64,000 nt of DNA from Anticarsia gemmatalis (lineage: Eukaryota; Arthropoda; Insecta; Lepidoptera; Erebidae): positions 558,001-622,000 of the forward strand of contig NC_134758.1 of assembly GCF_050436995.1 (NCBI RefSeq), given 5' to 3'. Below the pieces are notes generated by a model. The model had not been told where the DNA came from. It did no database searches and saw only the letters and a list, made by a program, of their open reading frames with translations. Position numbers and translations under genes: made by a program. Positions within the stretch are counted from its first letter, which is position 1. Each line of letters opens with the position of its first letter. Below are positions 9,946 to 23,223 of the stretch, piece by piece.

Positions 9946-11401
9946 TTAATAATAGCCTTCGTCGTCTGAGAAGTTGGTCGTGCCGGAAGCCTCCCACTCC
10001 GCAGGCGCGGCGGGTAATAACAGGGTCGGGGGTGCTTCGCCCCCTCTAACACGTAGAGCATATACTGCCATCTCTACTTTGAACACATTTGCTCGAGTGA
10101 CGTTCAGTTTCTTGCCTATTAGGCGCGTACCTGTTATACCTGAAATTAAGAAAAAAATTATAAATAAGTTGATGACACAGACCAATTTTTTAGAATGCAT
10201 ATTTTTTATACACCACTAAACATGTTGTATTACACAAAGTAAATGTATTTTTACAATCTTATTATGTGTTGCATCAGATTACTCTTATGAAAAAAGGATA
10301 AATAATACTTACTAATAGTAAACAAGAAAATATAAAGGGGGAGGCTTACATATTGAGGTGCATGGCAAAGTTAATTAACTACAACTGAAGCAGGTCAATA
10401 ATTGTTAGCATATTTTACATTCACAAACTACCTCTAAAAAGAGTCAAACTTTTTTTGATAGTGATAAAATATCTTACCCAAATAGCCAGTATACAAATCC
10501 CTGACGACCTGACAAGCATGGAAGCATTCATCACTGTCTCCACTAGAAATACTGTTAATGGCCTTCCTCATCAACTCTCCAGTTAAATCAGCCAGTCCTA
10601 ACATGTAGTCTGTCTCTGGAATCATTGTAACAATACTCCTTTCTTCCTCCTGTTCATTCTTAACAGAATAAGAAAATTCTTTCTGAACTTCTGTGTATGG
10701 TATGATCTCTTTTGTGGCCATTAATGAGTAAAGAGTTCTAGCCTCAATAAACTCTTGAAAGCCTGCAGTGACTGCTCTAGAATGTAAATATGCTGGACTG
10801 TTTTCCAGTTCCAAACCAATGCTTTTGATTGGCCCTGAGATCAATTTCTGTATACGGTCATCAGCCTCTTTCAGTGTTTTATCCAGAGATTCCTTGCTGC
10901 AATCAATTATGGAATAAAATTTTAATGGACTAACAGATTGTTTCGCAGTTATATACAATATAAAAAATATTGAATATACTAGGAAACTTATATTTTGTCA
11001 TATACTCACGTAATAGCTGAATGCAACAAGAAAATGATCCTCTTGCTTTCAATAGTAATATCTCTGGATAGTTTCACGAGCCTCTCATGTCGATCTTGTC
11101 GATCATTTAGTTTCAAAGCGGCGGCTTTAAAGATCGCTAGAACAGGGCTATCCGCCGGTAACGAAGTTGCAGTCTCCCGTGCAACTGAAGATAACGTGTG
11201 GTTTGAATTTGAACTTCTGCCACGATTGCCGCGGTGATGGTGACGTCCTGAAATTGTTTTTATTGACAAAATAAAGACTAGATGGAGTGTTAGCACAAGA
11301 TAGCTTCATGTTTATACTGAAAGATACAGATGGCATGAAAGAAAAGTAAGTAGAAAAAGAGAACTTCTATTTATTGCACGGTATCTATACTTACCAGACA
11401 T
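9946..11401 (-). CDS. TSNAX: Translin-associated factor X
   Basis: There are four coding exons: 11401-11395 (only ATGTCTG), 11247-11010, 10896-10478 and 10139-9946, coding for 285 residues. The protein is Trax, partner of translin in the C3PO endoribonuclease that removes the siRNA passenger strand and trims pre-tRNA. It carries ERLVKLSRDITIESKRIIFLLH (first helix) and the catalytic-site segments FQEFIEA (E130, E133) and LADLTGELMR (D185, E189). Both acidic pairs are at the family positions, so the nuclease site looks intact. The C-terminus reads KVEMAVYALRVRGGE. The basic N-terminal HHHRGNRGR resembles the nuclear-localisation region of the family. The 7-nt first coding exon is unusual but has a clean gtaagt donor and keeps the frame. 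The gene is head-to-head with ARPC1. Confidence 0.93.
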
Positions 11402-12001
11402 TTTTGCGATATAGGTATCTTTACAATAACTTTGCTATAAATTAAATTGAGATCTGTTTTGGTAGCACTTCAATTCTTCATTCACAATTTCACAATCAAG
11501 TCAAAATAGCTCAACCTACTGTCAAATTCGTAGTCGATTCATTTTGTATAAATTATTTGCAACATCGTTTTTACTAATCTAGCTTAGTCGTCTATTGCCG
11601 AATCAGAACTTTGCTTTAGCTTTGGTCTGTATCACTGTCTCTGACTAATATCATCATCTGTCGACATCTGTCTACTTGACATTCCGTCAATCGACGTTGA
11701 TTTCCTTTCGAAAATAAATAGGTTTGTATATTATATTGGTTTAAATTCTACAATTCAGTGCTAGTTTTAAGTGTCTTGAGTGTTTAACCCGTATATGATT
11801 GCAGGAATTCGTGTCGACTGCCCAGAGTCCGCGAATTTCTGCTTATCAACATCTGATATCATCTTGGGTGTGACGGCTTTCCCTTCTGCTTAGAAATTTA
11901 CGGTAACTATAACTTTAAGCTGTTATTATCGTTAATGTAAACGAAGTTCAACTATATATAATCGTAATAACATCGTTTTTTCATGTTTCAGGACATCAAT
12001 C
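11402..12001. promoter_or_regulatory. Shared upstream region of TSNAX and ARPC1
   Basis: These 600 bp lie between divergent starts. The ARPC1 side contains a probable noncoding first exon ending at a ggtaac donor (exon end about 11902) and an intron closing with a tttcag acceptor at 11990-11991. The ARPC1 5' UTR therefore appears to be split. No TATA box in a convincing position. Confidence 0.5.
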
Positions 12002-13383
12002 ATGTCTCAAACATTAACTTTTGGTGACTCATGTGCGCCGGTGACTTGTCATGCGTGGAATAAGGATAGAACGCGTAAGTATTTTAATAAATTTCGTATA
12101 AAGAGATCGGTTTACCTGTTTCAAGGAAATATGAACTTAATAGTAACATAATATTTATTATAGATTTTTTTATAAGATAAAAATAATTTGTGACAATATG
12201 TAGAGAAAGTAATTTATAGAATTCTAATCCCCTTAATTATTAATATTTACAAGACAAGTTAAGTACCTAGTCTATCTATCAGTTCTAAACTTAAATGTTA
12301 TTGGTTAATAATTATCAAATTGATTTTACAGAAATTGCATTTTCGCCCAACAACAATGAGGTCCATATCTACCAGAAGGAAGGTAATGACTGGAAGCAGA
12401 CCAACAACCTCGTTGAACATGACCTGAAGGTGATGGGCATTGACTGGGCTCCAAACACCAACCGCATTGTCACCTGCTCTGTAGACCGCAATGCTTACGT
12501 CTGGACTCAGAACGAAGATGGCAAGTGGAATACCACCTTGGTACTCTTGCGTATCAACCGAGCTGCAACTTGCGTGAAATGGTCTCCCATGGAGAATAAG
12601 TTTGCTGTTGGCTCTGGAGCTAGGTTGATCTCAATCTGCTACTTTGAAAAGGAGAACAACTGGTGGGTGTCCAAGCATATCAAGAAGCCCATTCGTTCAA
12701 CTGTGACCAGCATTGATTGGCATCCTAATAACATGTTGTTGGTTGCTGGATCTGCTGATTTTAAGGTCAGGGTGTTCTCCGCTTATATCAAGGATATTGA
12801 AGACCAACCTGGACCAAATGTATGGGGAAGCAAGTTGCCATTGGGCCAATTGTTGGCTGAGTTCCCCAATACTCCCAATGGAGGTGGATGGGTGCACAGT
12901 GTGTCTTTCTCAGCAGACGGGAACAAAGTCGCATGGGTGGGACATGACAGCTCCATAAATGTAGCAGATGCTACTCAAGGAAAAGCTGTCATTAAACTGA
13001 AGACTGAATTCTTACCATTCTTGGGATGCAGTTGGGTCACCAACAACTCCCTTGTTGTGGCAGGACATAGCTGCATTCCTCTTCTATACTGCCATGATGG
13101 CAATCAGATCAATTTTGTTGCCAAATTGGATAATACTCAGAGAAAGGAGTCTGGTGGTCTTTCTGCCATGAAGAAGTTCCAGTCCCTGGATCGTCAGGCA
13201 CGCATTGAAACTAATGACACCTTCCTTGACTCTATTCATCAGAATGCTATCACTTCCATCAGCCTGTTTGAGGGTACCAAGGCTAATACCCGCAAGTTCA
13301 GCACCACTGGTCTTGATGGACAACTTGTCATCTGGGATGTGGACTCTCTGGAGAGGTCCATTGAAGGACTCAGGATTGTATAA
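12002..13383 (+). CDS. ARPC1: Arp2/3 complex subunit 1 (p41/Arc, WD40)
   Basis: Two coding exons (12002-12074 and 12332-13383) give 374 residues, the usual length of the family. ARPC1 is the seven-bladed WD40 subunit that bridges the Arp2/3 complex to nucleation-promoting factors during branched actin assembly in the cytoplasm. The start reads MSQTLTFGDSCAPVTCHAWN. Blades carry family phrases such as IAFSPNNNEVHIY, VTCSVDRNAYVW, CVKWSPMENKFAVGSGAR and VTSIDWHPNNMLLVAGSADF. The insert that contacts WASP-type activators is present (about 285-315). The last blade ends STTGLDGQLVIWD. The second exon is 1,052 nt long without introns. An AATAAA lies at 13536-13541, about 150 bases past the stop. 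Confidence 0.95.
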
Positions 13384-13907
13384 TAACACCACAGTGTAAA
13401 TTTATGATTTATTTTAAGGAATAATATAATAATCAGTTTGCGTGCGAGTTCTGAAGTCACTCTGTTAAAAACGATAAACATGGAAAGCCGTGGGAAAGTA
13501 TAACTTCACAATCACAGTCCGATCAGTCTAGCTAAAATAAAAACACGAAGCAACCGCAGCAGTGAGTGAATTCAGCTCCCCAGACAGTAAAAACTTTCAA
13601 ATATACAGAATAAACTATAATAATTTATAGATACAACTTCTATGCTTTATAATATACAATTTAAAATTTATTAATCAAATCAATAATTTATAATATAAAT
13701 TAGAAAATAAGACTACTACACCCTATGATAGATCACTTTTAATACTACTCAAGTACTGATTGCTGTCAATATTACATTAAATTTTAAGGAATCAACCGAA
13801 GTATTATTTGTTTTAACATTAACATCAAAGTCATAGTGTAATATCCTAGAGAACTATAAGGCCATATTGTTTGTATGTGTGTGTCGCGCGGGTGCGGTGC
13901 TACCGTG
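13384..13907. other. Convergent 3' UTRs of ARPC1 (+) and BIG/Sec71 (-)
   Basis: No coding signal. There is a plus-strand AATAAA at 13536-13541 and a minus-strand AATAAA at 13667-13672. With the signals in this order the two 3' UTRs would not need to overlap. Confidence 0.55.
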
Positions 13908-16900
13908 CTACTGCGGCTTGGCGACGATGTTGAACACGGGCCCGATGCGTATGAACACGCGCCGCAGCACCGAGCGCAGCTCCGGCTTCAGGTCGAAGCA
14001 CGTGATCTCACACAGCAACGGGTAGTAGCTGGATACGTGTGCCGCAAACTGAAACATACACATACATACATTACTAATACCTATAAGGCAGGCTGGGAAA
14101 TGTATTGGTTTTTTAACTTTTCGAGGGAAAATGAGTGAACGCCCATGTATTCCTAATAAAAACCCTTAACCATTGTTAAACGAGTATAATTCTGGATAAA
14201 CCCATAAGGCTCAAATCACGTGGCATCACATTAATAAAATGAGTTGTTCGTTACTAAACGGAAACACACGGCAAACGTTTTATGACAACAAAATAATCGT
14301 TCATATCCGAGCGATAAGGTTTGTTTATTGACAAAAAATGATATCATACTCTTTGACTGTTCAAATTTTGGCTGTAATACCGAGAGCCATTTCAATTTCG
14401 ACTTATAAACATAGCGGTGAATTTATTTAATTACTGAATGTGAATGCACATAAATTAAAAAAGCTAGACCCCACAGGGAGTATTAGGCAGTCTATTTTAG
14501 TCGTTCCGCACGCAACACACGTGTTTATGATTATTCGTTAATCGCAAACGGATAAAACGAAACGTGAACAGGATAACATTATTTGTTTCACGAGGATAGC
14601 AGTCACTAACTCATAGCGTAATCGGGAATGTTTCAAGGAAATGTAAAAACCTATTTATATTTAAACGTTTTTTTGTAAAGTATAGTTTTAAATTGGTTTG
14701 TATGAAAAAAAAAGTCACATGTTTTCAAATACAGGCTTAATCGAATTAGAAATCTATTTCTCTGAAAATGATAATTCAAAAGATACAATCATTTTCATTC
14801 AGTAGCTATGTTGCAAGATTTTATATATTCAATTGGTATCAAGGCTCCGATCATAATTTTAAGGTTGATCGGAAAAAGAAGACGATAAACATATCCTTAA
14901 AACGTGTAAACTCTTAATCAATCGGCGCAAGTAATAATTTATCATTGTAGATAATATCTACACTCTAATTCCATTTATATTGCCGCGATAAAACGTACTG
15001 AGTAAACAAGCTGTCAAGTATCAAGTGTACTTACTCTTTCGTCTGGCATCTTCAGTATTCTTGTGAGAATGAGCAGCAGGATCGATGTCCACGCGTCTCT
15101 GTGGGCCTCGCTCGTCACTCCGGCGAAATACTCCAACGCTTCACAGCAAATATTGATCAAACTCTTCTGAACAGCTGGCCAATGATCTCTTCGCGTTTCA
15201 TCACTGTACATCTTGAACAGTATTCGCAACACACACGCTAGAGACTGTGTCTCCTGCTTCAGCATGTTAGGCTTCACTGAACCCTTGAAATTAGCCTTCC
15301 ATAACACATTCCTCTGCGCATTGTTAGTGTTGAACGTCTTAGCGAAGCGGTGACTGCACATAAGGCATTCGACGAGTCGTAGCAGATGTGGGGAGCTCAA
15401 CAGTCTGTACATTCCTTGTTCTTCACGCTGACATTCTTGTTCCGTGCCGGGCGTGCCACCGGTCAGTTCGGCGGCGGCTAACGCTAGTGTCTCGGCGTCT
15501 TCTTTCCTCGATGTAGCCGGGTAGAAGACGATGTTATCGATCGTTTGTATCAGCTCCAACTGCACCACGCACTTAATCAGGAGACTGTTGAATACTCTAT
15601 TGGAAGACTTGACTTCGTCTCCACCACCTTGAGGTTTCTTTAATATACCATGACGCACGTGTGGCGTCTCAGCGTCGTCGTTCTCGTCTGGCTTCCAAGT
15701 GAGGAGAGTGGTCGGTAAAGTGCTGTTGAATATGTCCAACATGATCTGGCACGTCTTGCTCCACGTGTCTTCGTTGAACTTGGTACCGTTCGATATGACT
15801 AGATTCTCCAAACAGTTGGTACCCGATCTCGCGAGTTGCTCGTTATCTTGCTGCACGCACCAGTGCAACTGAGCGTACAATTGTTCTAGTAATAGTGATC
15901 CAAGAATGTCAAAGTATTGCGTGAAAACGTCTACGATGGCGTACAACGCGTGATTGCATGTCGTAGTCATCCACTCGTTCTTCTCTAACTGGTGCTCAGG
16001 TAACTTCATATTGTCGAAGATTCTAAACAGAATGTTGAATAGATCTCTCCACCAATGCGGACGGAATGATTCACCGTGCGTTTTAATAATCTCAAACAGG
16101 ACAGTGAGACCTCGTGTGCGCACGTCTAGCTTGCAGCGGCTGACGACACAAGACAGTGAGAAGAGTAGAGGAAACCATCCTCGAAGCCAAACTCTATCCT
16201 CCTCGGGAGCGCCTGGCTCTCCCTCCAGCCCCGCGTGTTCAGCGAACAGTTGCGGGGACGCTCCGACTGCGGTCGCACAAGACCTCACCAGCCTTATTGC
16301 TTCCATGGAAGTATCAGGGAACTTTGCATTACATGCGAATTCCGACAAACATTTGACTGCATCTTGGAAGGAGTCTATCATTGCAGGGAATTGTTTTTCG
16401 TATAACTCGGATATAATTTTGCCCGTAGTTTGGAATGCTAAATCAACGATCGCTTCATCCTGATCGCTGGCAGCCAAGTGGAATACTGAGAATATGTTCT
16501 TCCAACCTGACCTGATGTTGGGTGCTTGTGAGTTGACCATCTGAGCGATGCAGCGCACAACCATGTCTCTTATTGTCGGTGAACTGTTTTTCTTCATGAT
16601 ATGCTCAAATGGCCTCAAGAAATCTTTTTGGAATTTGAAGTTGGCGAACTCGCCTTTCTCTATGAACTTCATAGACAGTTGTCTCAATGAGTCAACTGCG
16701 AAGAACGCTATGTCTTCGTTGCTGCTGCATCCTACTTTGTTGAAGTGATCACCGAGCACTTGCCATATTCGAGACCACTGCAGCCTGATACGGCCCATGT
16801 TGTAGTAAGATATTTCTACAATCTTTTGCAGTGAAAACATTCGAGGATTCGTAGGATGGCTCAACTCATCTAATGATACTTGACATAAAGCTTTAACGAA

Positions 16901-19900
16901 ATCTACAATAGCATCACCATCTAATCTGGTGGATCCTGTGAATATTCTATCTACAGCCACGACGACACTCTGCGAGCTTGTCTCTCCGATGTGTTCTTTA
17001 ACACTAGGGTCTAACGACATGAGGCTGAACTTCAGCGAGTCTGGCTGAGGCTTGATTCCAGATCCCGATAAGAACTGTGGCCGCACTCCTGTCCCTATTA
17101 GTTGCGCTAACTCAAGCTGGGATATGCACTTGACGACGTCTAACCAACTCGTTCCTAGATAGTTGCCATCTGTATGCGCCACAGTGATCAGTGTCTTTAT
17201 AGTGTCGATGTTCTTCGCCTTCATTTCTGTGATGGGCGAGTTAGCCGTTAATAGCGTGAAGCGTGCGAGAGCTTGCACGTACGCATCTCTTTCAAGCGAC
17301 ATGTGGAATATGCAAGCGATGCGGATAGCACATCTGATACCGTCTAGGCATAGGGATGCAATTTCAGGATCATCGCAATCTTGAAGCCCAACTGAGAAAG
17401 CCGCGAGGAAAGGTGTCCACGCCATTTTAAACATAGGTCGCACGTGCTCAACATGTTTCGCCGTCGTAAATGGAGTTTGAACATGAGATACAGATTCCAT
17501 CAAGTTCTTTGCAGCCGTAGAGATCTGCTCCATTTCCATATTCCAGATCAATTTTCGTTTCTTTTCGTTAGCAATCATGTGTTTGCCGGGCTTCGAAGTG
17601 TTTTTCATTTTGATCTCGTGTCCGGCGATTTCGTCATAGATAGTCGATAAGTATTCACGTGGCAGATCATTGTTGTCACTGATGCCGCTATTTAGTTTAA
17701 TGTATTGTTCTTTTGTCATCTTGTTCTTGACTTGTGGCGAATGTAAGTCTGTCGTTAGCATTATTATGGAAAACGCTAATACGTAGACGGTGTCGGCACT
17801 CGTAAAGAGTGTGTTGTTTGGATTGCATTCACAGTAGCGCGATGCAAATTTTTCCATTAGCCGGTCGATTTTTTGAGCTTCGCCTGGCAACCTAAATCCT
17901 TCTAAGAAATATCTTAGCGCGGCTACAATATCCATGTTGTTGAAGTTCATGGAGTCTACGTAGGAGTACATAACCTCCTTGGAATGATCATCGTTCTCAC
18001 CTAAGTACTCGCCAACGAATGTTTTGTCCAGTCTTTCATCAGTAAGTAACCATTCTGCAATTTCTTTTGTAGATGTTCCCAAAAGTGCTTGCTCTTGTAG
18101 GAAGGCGACCCCTCGTTTCGGTTTTCTATTGAACAAGTCAATGCCAGTTTCCCAAACTTCTTTTTGTTGTTTTAAAACCTCGAATTGTTCAGGAGAATCT
18201 AAGGTTTCTCTGTTTCCAATGTTGCTGGAGCCAGTGGAGACCAGACTTAAACTTGACCCACCGTGGGATTTGATACTGTGGTGGTCAATGTCTTCTTTAG
18301 CAGTTCTCTCACCGAGAGTGGTTTGTAGATTCGGGTTTATATAAAGTTCCTTGCTCCATTCGACCATACATTTTAATATCGACACTAAGCACTCTAACCC
18401 ACGAATACGCATTGACTTCTCCTGATTAGGTGTAGCACCTAATTCCAACGCTTGTCGCCCTTGAGCGATCTTTGAAACATCATTTACTAGCCGCTGGAAG
18501 AGATTGGCGGCTGAAAGATCACAGTCGTAGTTTACATAAATGTCTACGACACTTTGGGCATCACCACAGATCCTGGTCAATGCCTGGATGACCATCCACT
18601 TGTGCTCAAACGATGAGCTCGATGTCTCCAAAATGTTCATGAAGATTTCTTTGAAAAACACTTCGATCTGTTTCTTAAGATGAACCTTAAAGTTCTGAAG
18701 GAGAGCTAAGAAAATAGCCAATGAGAGTTCAAATACTTCTGGTACAGAACTGACGCCGTTCTTTGACAGCGCCACGCAAAGATACTGCTTTATAGCTGTG
18801 ATGAACATCTCATTGTTTCTAAATACTGGGCCAGCATTTTGTAGGATAGATAGAAGTAGATGAAGAGAAAGGATTTTGGACCTTAATTCGTGAGATTTAG
18901 GGTCCGGAGTGCCTTCAGGGAGAGGCTTCATGGACAGCTTGCAGAGAGCTCTAAATACTAAGAAAGCATCTTTTTGTAACACATGCGTGAATTTTGCTGT
19001 GACAGAGTTGTCATTTTCTGAAGCGACATCTACACTCTCTTGAGAGGGTATTCTCGTCATTGCTGCTTCAGTAGGAACTTGTCCATTACTTTCTTGAGAC
19101 ACACTAACACTATCCTGAGAATCAGATGGGTTTTCATTATTGTCAGGCCCATTGGATCCTTCTGTTGTGTCTTCGGTTTTCTTAGCAGCAATACTTATGG
19201 CATTATCTATAACTGAGTCTACAATTTGCTTAGCAATAATTTTCGCTTCTAATACTTCGTCAACTTGATCAACTTGCGGTTGTTCAACTTCTTTTTCTTC
19301 TTCGTTTGTATTGTTCTGCGTTTCTTCAGAAACAACATTGCCATTTGGTATTTTGTGGGGTATCTCTGTTACTGTGTTAGTGTTATTATTCCCCATTGCT
19401 TCAGATTCGATAGCTTGGTTTTCCATTTTCGTGAATATGACGTTAAGCATCTGTGTCAATGTTGCTCTCGCTGTGGTCTGGTTGATGAGGTTTTTGCTTG
19501 CAAGATAGATATTGTAGCATGTTCTGACTGCAAGCAGAACAGTGCCTTCGTGAACTTCGACATGTTGACTTGTGATGACGGTTAGTAATGCTTTAATTAT
19601 TTGGAGTTGGACTCCTTCATCAGTCTGTGGTCCAGTGAAACAACTGCATATTGTTTCGACTATTCTGTCGATCAGTAATTTTCGAGGTGTGGTGGAGTCA
19701 GGAATGTTTCCAGTAAGGTGTCCGTATGCTATGAGTTTCTGTAGACAGTCCAGAGCAGTGACCACTATCCTAGAGGCCTTACTCTGACACGCCAGTTCGA
19801 ATGGTAGGAAGTATTTCTCTGCCGTGATGATGTTGGATGCATCATTTTTGGGCAATGGAAGTGTCCCTGACGTGGGGCTCTCTGCTGACTCCACTTGCCC

Positions 19901-22403
19901 ACCATTTTTGAGTTCGGTCTTTATTTCCTCTGCAACAATAAAGAATATGATAAATTATTTGGCAGCCAACCAATAATGTCGTTGTTGAAGTTAATTTATT
20001 ACGAAATATTGCCACTGCCTTAATATTCTGCTGGTAAAAGAAACCTAATTGCTTCTTTATCTTTGTGTAAATAAGTTAAACAATTTATTGTACTAAGTGT
20101 CGTATTAATAGATAAAAGTTACATCCTACAATAAATTTGATTAAAAAGCAATTGAAGAAACTAAGATATTTAAACAAAAGACATTAAACAAGTACATTGA
20201 CTCTCACACAATAGAAAGTGATGCAATAAGAAAATAAATGTATGAATACATAAATAATAATGTAAGTGTTTTCTGAAGTACTATTATGGCCTCACTACAT
20301 CTGTATTTAAAATAAAGTTCCCTGGCTGCATCAATCTAATATTATAAAACTATTTTGCTATTTGTGGCTAACCACATAGCATAAGGAAGTCAACATTGAC
20401 TTCTACACATCTATATTAATAAAAATAGTTAATAAATAGCAATATATTGTCACTGATACTGTTTCCATGTTCTCCAACTGACTAGTAGGTACAGTACACT
20501 GTAATACCTTTAATTGTGATTAGCTTATGATAAGTAACATACCCTTTCAAAATTCACCTTTCTGAATTGATTAATAATTTGTGACTTTCCAACTAGAATA
20601 TTCTTAAATAAAATATACAGATTGGTCAATGCATTGGAAAGTGGCACACACTGATTTAATCTGTGATATCTTATCAATAACCTATCATTATTAAAAGGAC
20701 ATACTTTTTAATAATCTTCAAATGTAGGTGCAAAATTGTTGGAATACTAAAGAAGTATGTGTAGGAGTAACATAATAGTGTTAAATAGTCCATAATATCA
20801 CTAGACCATACTGCAAATTTTCATCCCCTTTTACAGTTGGTGTGAGGTTAAGTTTCGAAAACAGTATTAGCCTATTTTCTTACATACATGTACAAAATCA
20901 TGTGGCTCCCATAGGGGTAGGCAGAAAACTAGAGAACATGAGCCTATGCTCTAATCCAGATGATAAACGAACACCCTGCTATATTTTACTAATTTTACCC
21001 AAACCCGTTCAGCCATTTTGTCATGAAAGCTGGACAAATAAACACCCATATTTATAATATTAATAAGTATCCATTACTGTGCCTAGACTGCCTACAGTAA
21101 AAAATAATCAATACAATTTGACCTTTACAAATGCTTGCATGTAAGTTCAGGTGAACGCTGATTTTATCAGCTGTACACATAGTGAAGTGTTTTTATCACA
21201 ACACTTGAAATTTTATTGTTTATTGAGACATTGTAAATGACTGAAGACTGACTTTCTTTACTGATTTTACATATCAGTAGTTTTGTGATTGTATACATAA
21301 ATGTTAGAGTTAGTCGTTCCTCTGAGATGATTATATATAGATAAAAACTGATATACATAATAATATTGTCTACATGGCTACTGTTGAAGAATGTTGCATT
21401 TAGCTCAAAAAGTTATTAAAAACTCGCATGTTAGTGGGCATTACTTGTTACAAGGATTTACAGGTTAATTACTCTAGAACTAGTCATTATTGGGGGACAG
21501 TTACAGATAGATGGCTATTTCCACACTCACATTCACACATAATACTATATAAGTAATCCTTCATTATTTAAACATGTAACATGAAGTAACAACATCAAAC
21601 ACAATAAGAAACATCACTAGCAGTCTAAATAATATTCACCAATCACGTTAAGAAAATCACATTTTAATGACACACACTTATTTCTTTACTATTGGATTCA
21701 AATCAGAACTGCATGCACTGTTTAACAAAACATCAAATCAATATTAATATTGTGAGCTCGAATACATTATAATCTGACAATTTAACTGTCAAGGATGCAC
21801 TTATATGGTATTGTATTTGCATGATAAAGTACTTTGGACAAAATCCTGCCATAAACAGCATGGGAAGTGTTATCACATGCTAAATACAAATGTGCATAGC
21901 TGTGTCCATGTAATACAACCTTCTATGTACTAACCTAACATAAGCATCAGATACTTCGTTGTAAACATACTACATATACATTTAGGTCATGAATACTTCA
22001 CACTAATTTAATGAATTTCCACACATCACTGACATTCGATCCACTGGGTATTCTGTGACTCTGTCGAAAGCGCGTATTAACGATACTACGATAACGCAAA
22101 GTAGGTTCCAGCTTTTATAACCAAGGTCAATACATTCACTATCTAATAAATTATCAACATCTACAAAACTATTGCATTGTACATTTTAAACTAATTAGTG
22201 ATAGGTGATAATACATACATGCCCACTTGACTATTCGATATAATACGCTATTGTGATGTAAAATGTCACCAACACTCACCTAACGCGACTTCGCAGGATT
22301 TCTTCAGCTGGCTGTGGTAGGACCTCTTGATGTCCTTGTCGGCCAGTATCTTTTCTAGCGCTCTGACTATAAACATTTCTTTAGTTTTCAAGTTGGTTTG
22401 CAT
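13908..22403 (-). CDS. ARFGEF: Brefeldin A-inhibited Arf GEF (BIG1/2, Sec71)
   Basis: Three coding exons give 1,719 residues: 22403-22280, one 4,895-nt exon 19929-15035, and 14048-13908. The protein is the large trans-Golgi and endosomal guanine-nucleotide exchange factor for class I Arf. In order it has the DCB region (from MQTNLKTKEMFIVRALEKIL, about 1-220), an acidic Ser/Gln-rich linker, the HUS domain with its NYDCDLSAANLF box (about 507) and the Sec7 domain (about 626-815). HDS repeats follow to the C-terminus (YYPLLCEI...RRVFIRIGPVFNIV). The Sec7 domain holds the catalytic glutamate E725 in FRLPGEAQKIDR. Splice sites are canonical; the frame running past 15035 to a stop is intron. Intron 1 is 2.35 kb and intron 2 about 1 kb. 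The length fits between fly and human orthologues. It is head-to-head with BUB3. Confidence 0.95.
14049..15034 (-). other. BIG/Sec71 intron 2
   Basis: An intron of 986 bp, AT-rich, bounded by gtaagt (15034) and a gtttcag acceptor. I see no repeat or gene inside it. Confidence 0.7.
19930..22279 (-). other. BIG/Sec71 intron 1
   Basis: A 2.35-kb intron bounded by gtgagt (22279) and a ttgcag acceptor. It contains one LINE-tail-like repeat (20815-21062). The rest is AT-rich sequence with no coding signal. Confidence 0.7.
20815..21062 (+). repeat. LINE-tail-like interspersed repeat in BIG intron 1
   Basis: The stretch ends with acccgttcagccattttgtc, then a gaaagctggacaaataaaca-type segment and an AT-rich tail. 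From memory this resembles the 3' ends of RTE-type non-LTR elements common in Lepidoptera. It is 5' truncated and noncoding. The family name is uncertain. Confidence 0.42.
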
Positions 22404-23223
22404 CGTTATTTCATAAGTTGATCACTCCATTCGTTCCTATTGGAACCGACTTAGCTGCGCGGTGGTTTTGTATTCATTTATGTTATTTACTGAGGCACTG
22501 TTATATTGTATTCGTATTCCTATATGTTCGTGGTGAGATAGCACAAATAGAACATCACAAAACTTTACGGGACTGCAGATTTTTGTGAAATCATTTCTGC
22601 GAGACGGAGATTTCTTCTACGATTCACACCTCATCACAAACATGTCAATTATAAAGATGCGTTCAGTAGTGTCACAGGATTACACAATCACTAATCATTA
22701 AAATATTTTTTCAATAAATTCTTCGGTCTTGGGTTGTAGATCTGACTGCAGCAATTATGAACGCTAGTTGACTCGTGACTTATTTTTTGTGCCGACTTTG
22801 CAGGAAAATAAATTCAACCAAAGTAAAACGAATTACTAAGTTGCGTTCAAAGTTGTACGTTCAGTTTTATATTAATACGTCATCAAACGTAAAAATGTAA
22901 ATTAAATTTCTTATACAATATAGAACGAACGTTCAAAATATCTTACACAATAAATTCTTAGTAGAGAAAAGTAAGGTGTTTGGTTCGTTATTATTTTAAA
23001 TTAGTGATATTGAATCATAGTTTTGTCTGATGACTGCGTTTTGTTTTATCTCATGACATATAAAACGTTTTTTTTTATCTGTGTCTGTCTGTCACTCGCT
23101 GTCGAATGGGTAGTTTGCGGTTAAGCCGCTATTTACGTTAAAAATTGTTAAATTCTTCGTAAACGAAGAGCCCTTTTTTATTTTTTGTGATATTTCCAAA
23201 CAGCCAACAAAATTGCTTCCACA
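22404..23223. promoter_or_regulatory. Shared upstream region of BIG/Sec71 and BUB3
   Basis: An interval of 820 bp between divergent start codons, without coding signal. Several ATAAAA-like words exist, but none is clearly placed as a TATA box. Confidence 0.5.

Noticed and set aside
15014..15034. Reading the long BIG frame straight through to a stop at 15014
   Set aside because: A consensus gtaagt donor at 15034 follows MPDER, and the exon at 14048-13908 continues the conserved C-terminus in phase. The read-through residues are intron.
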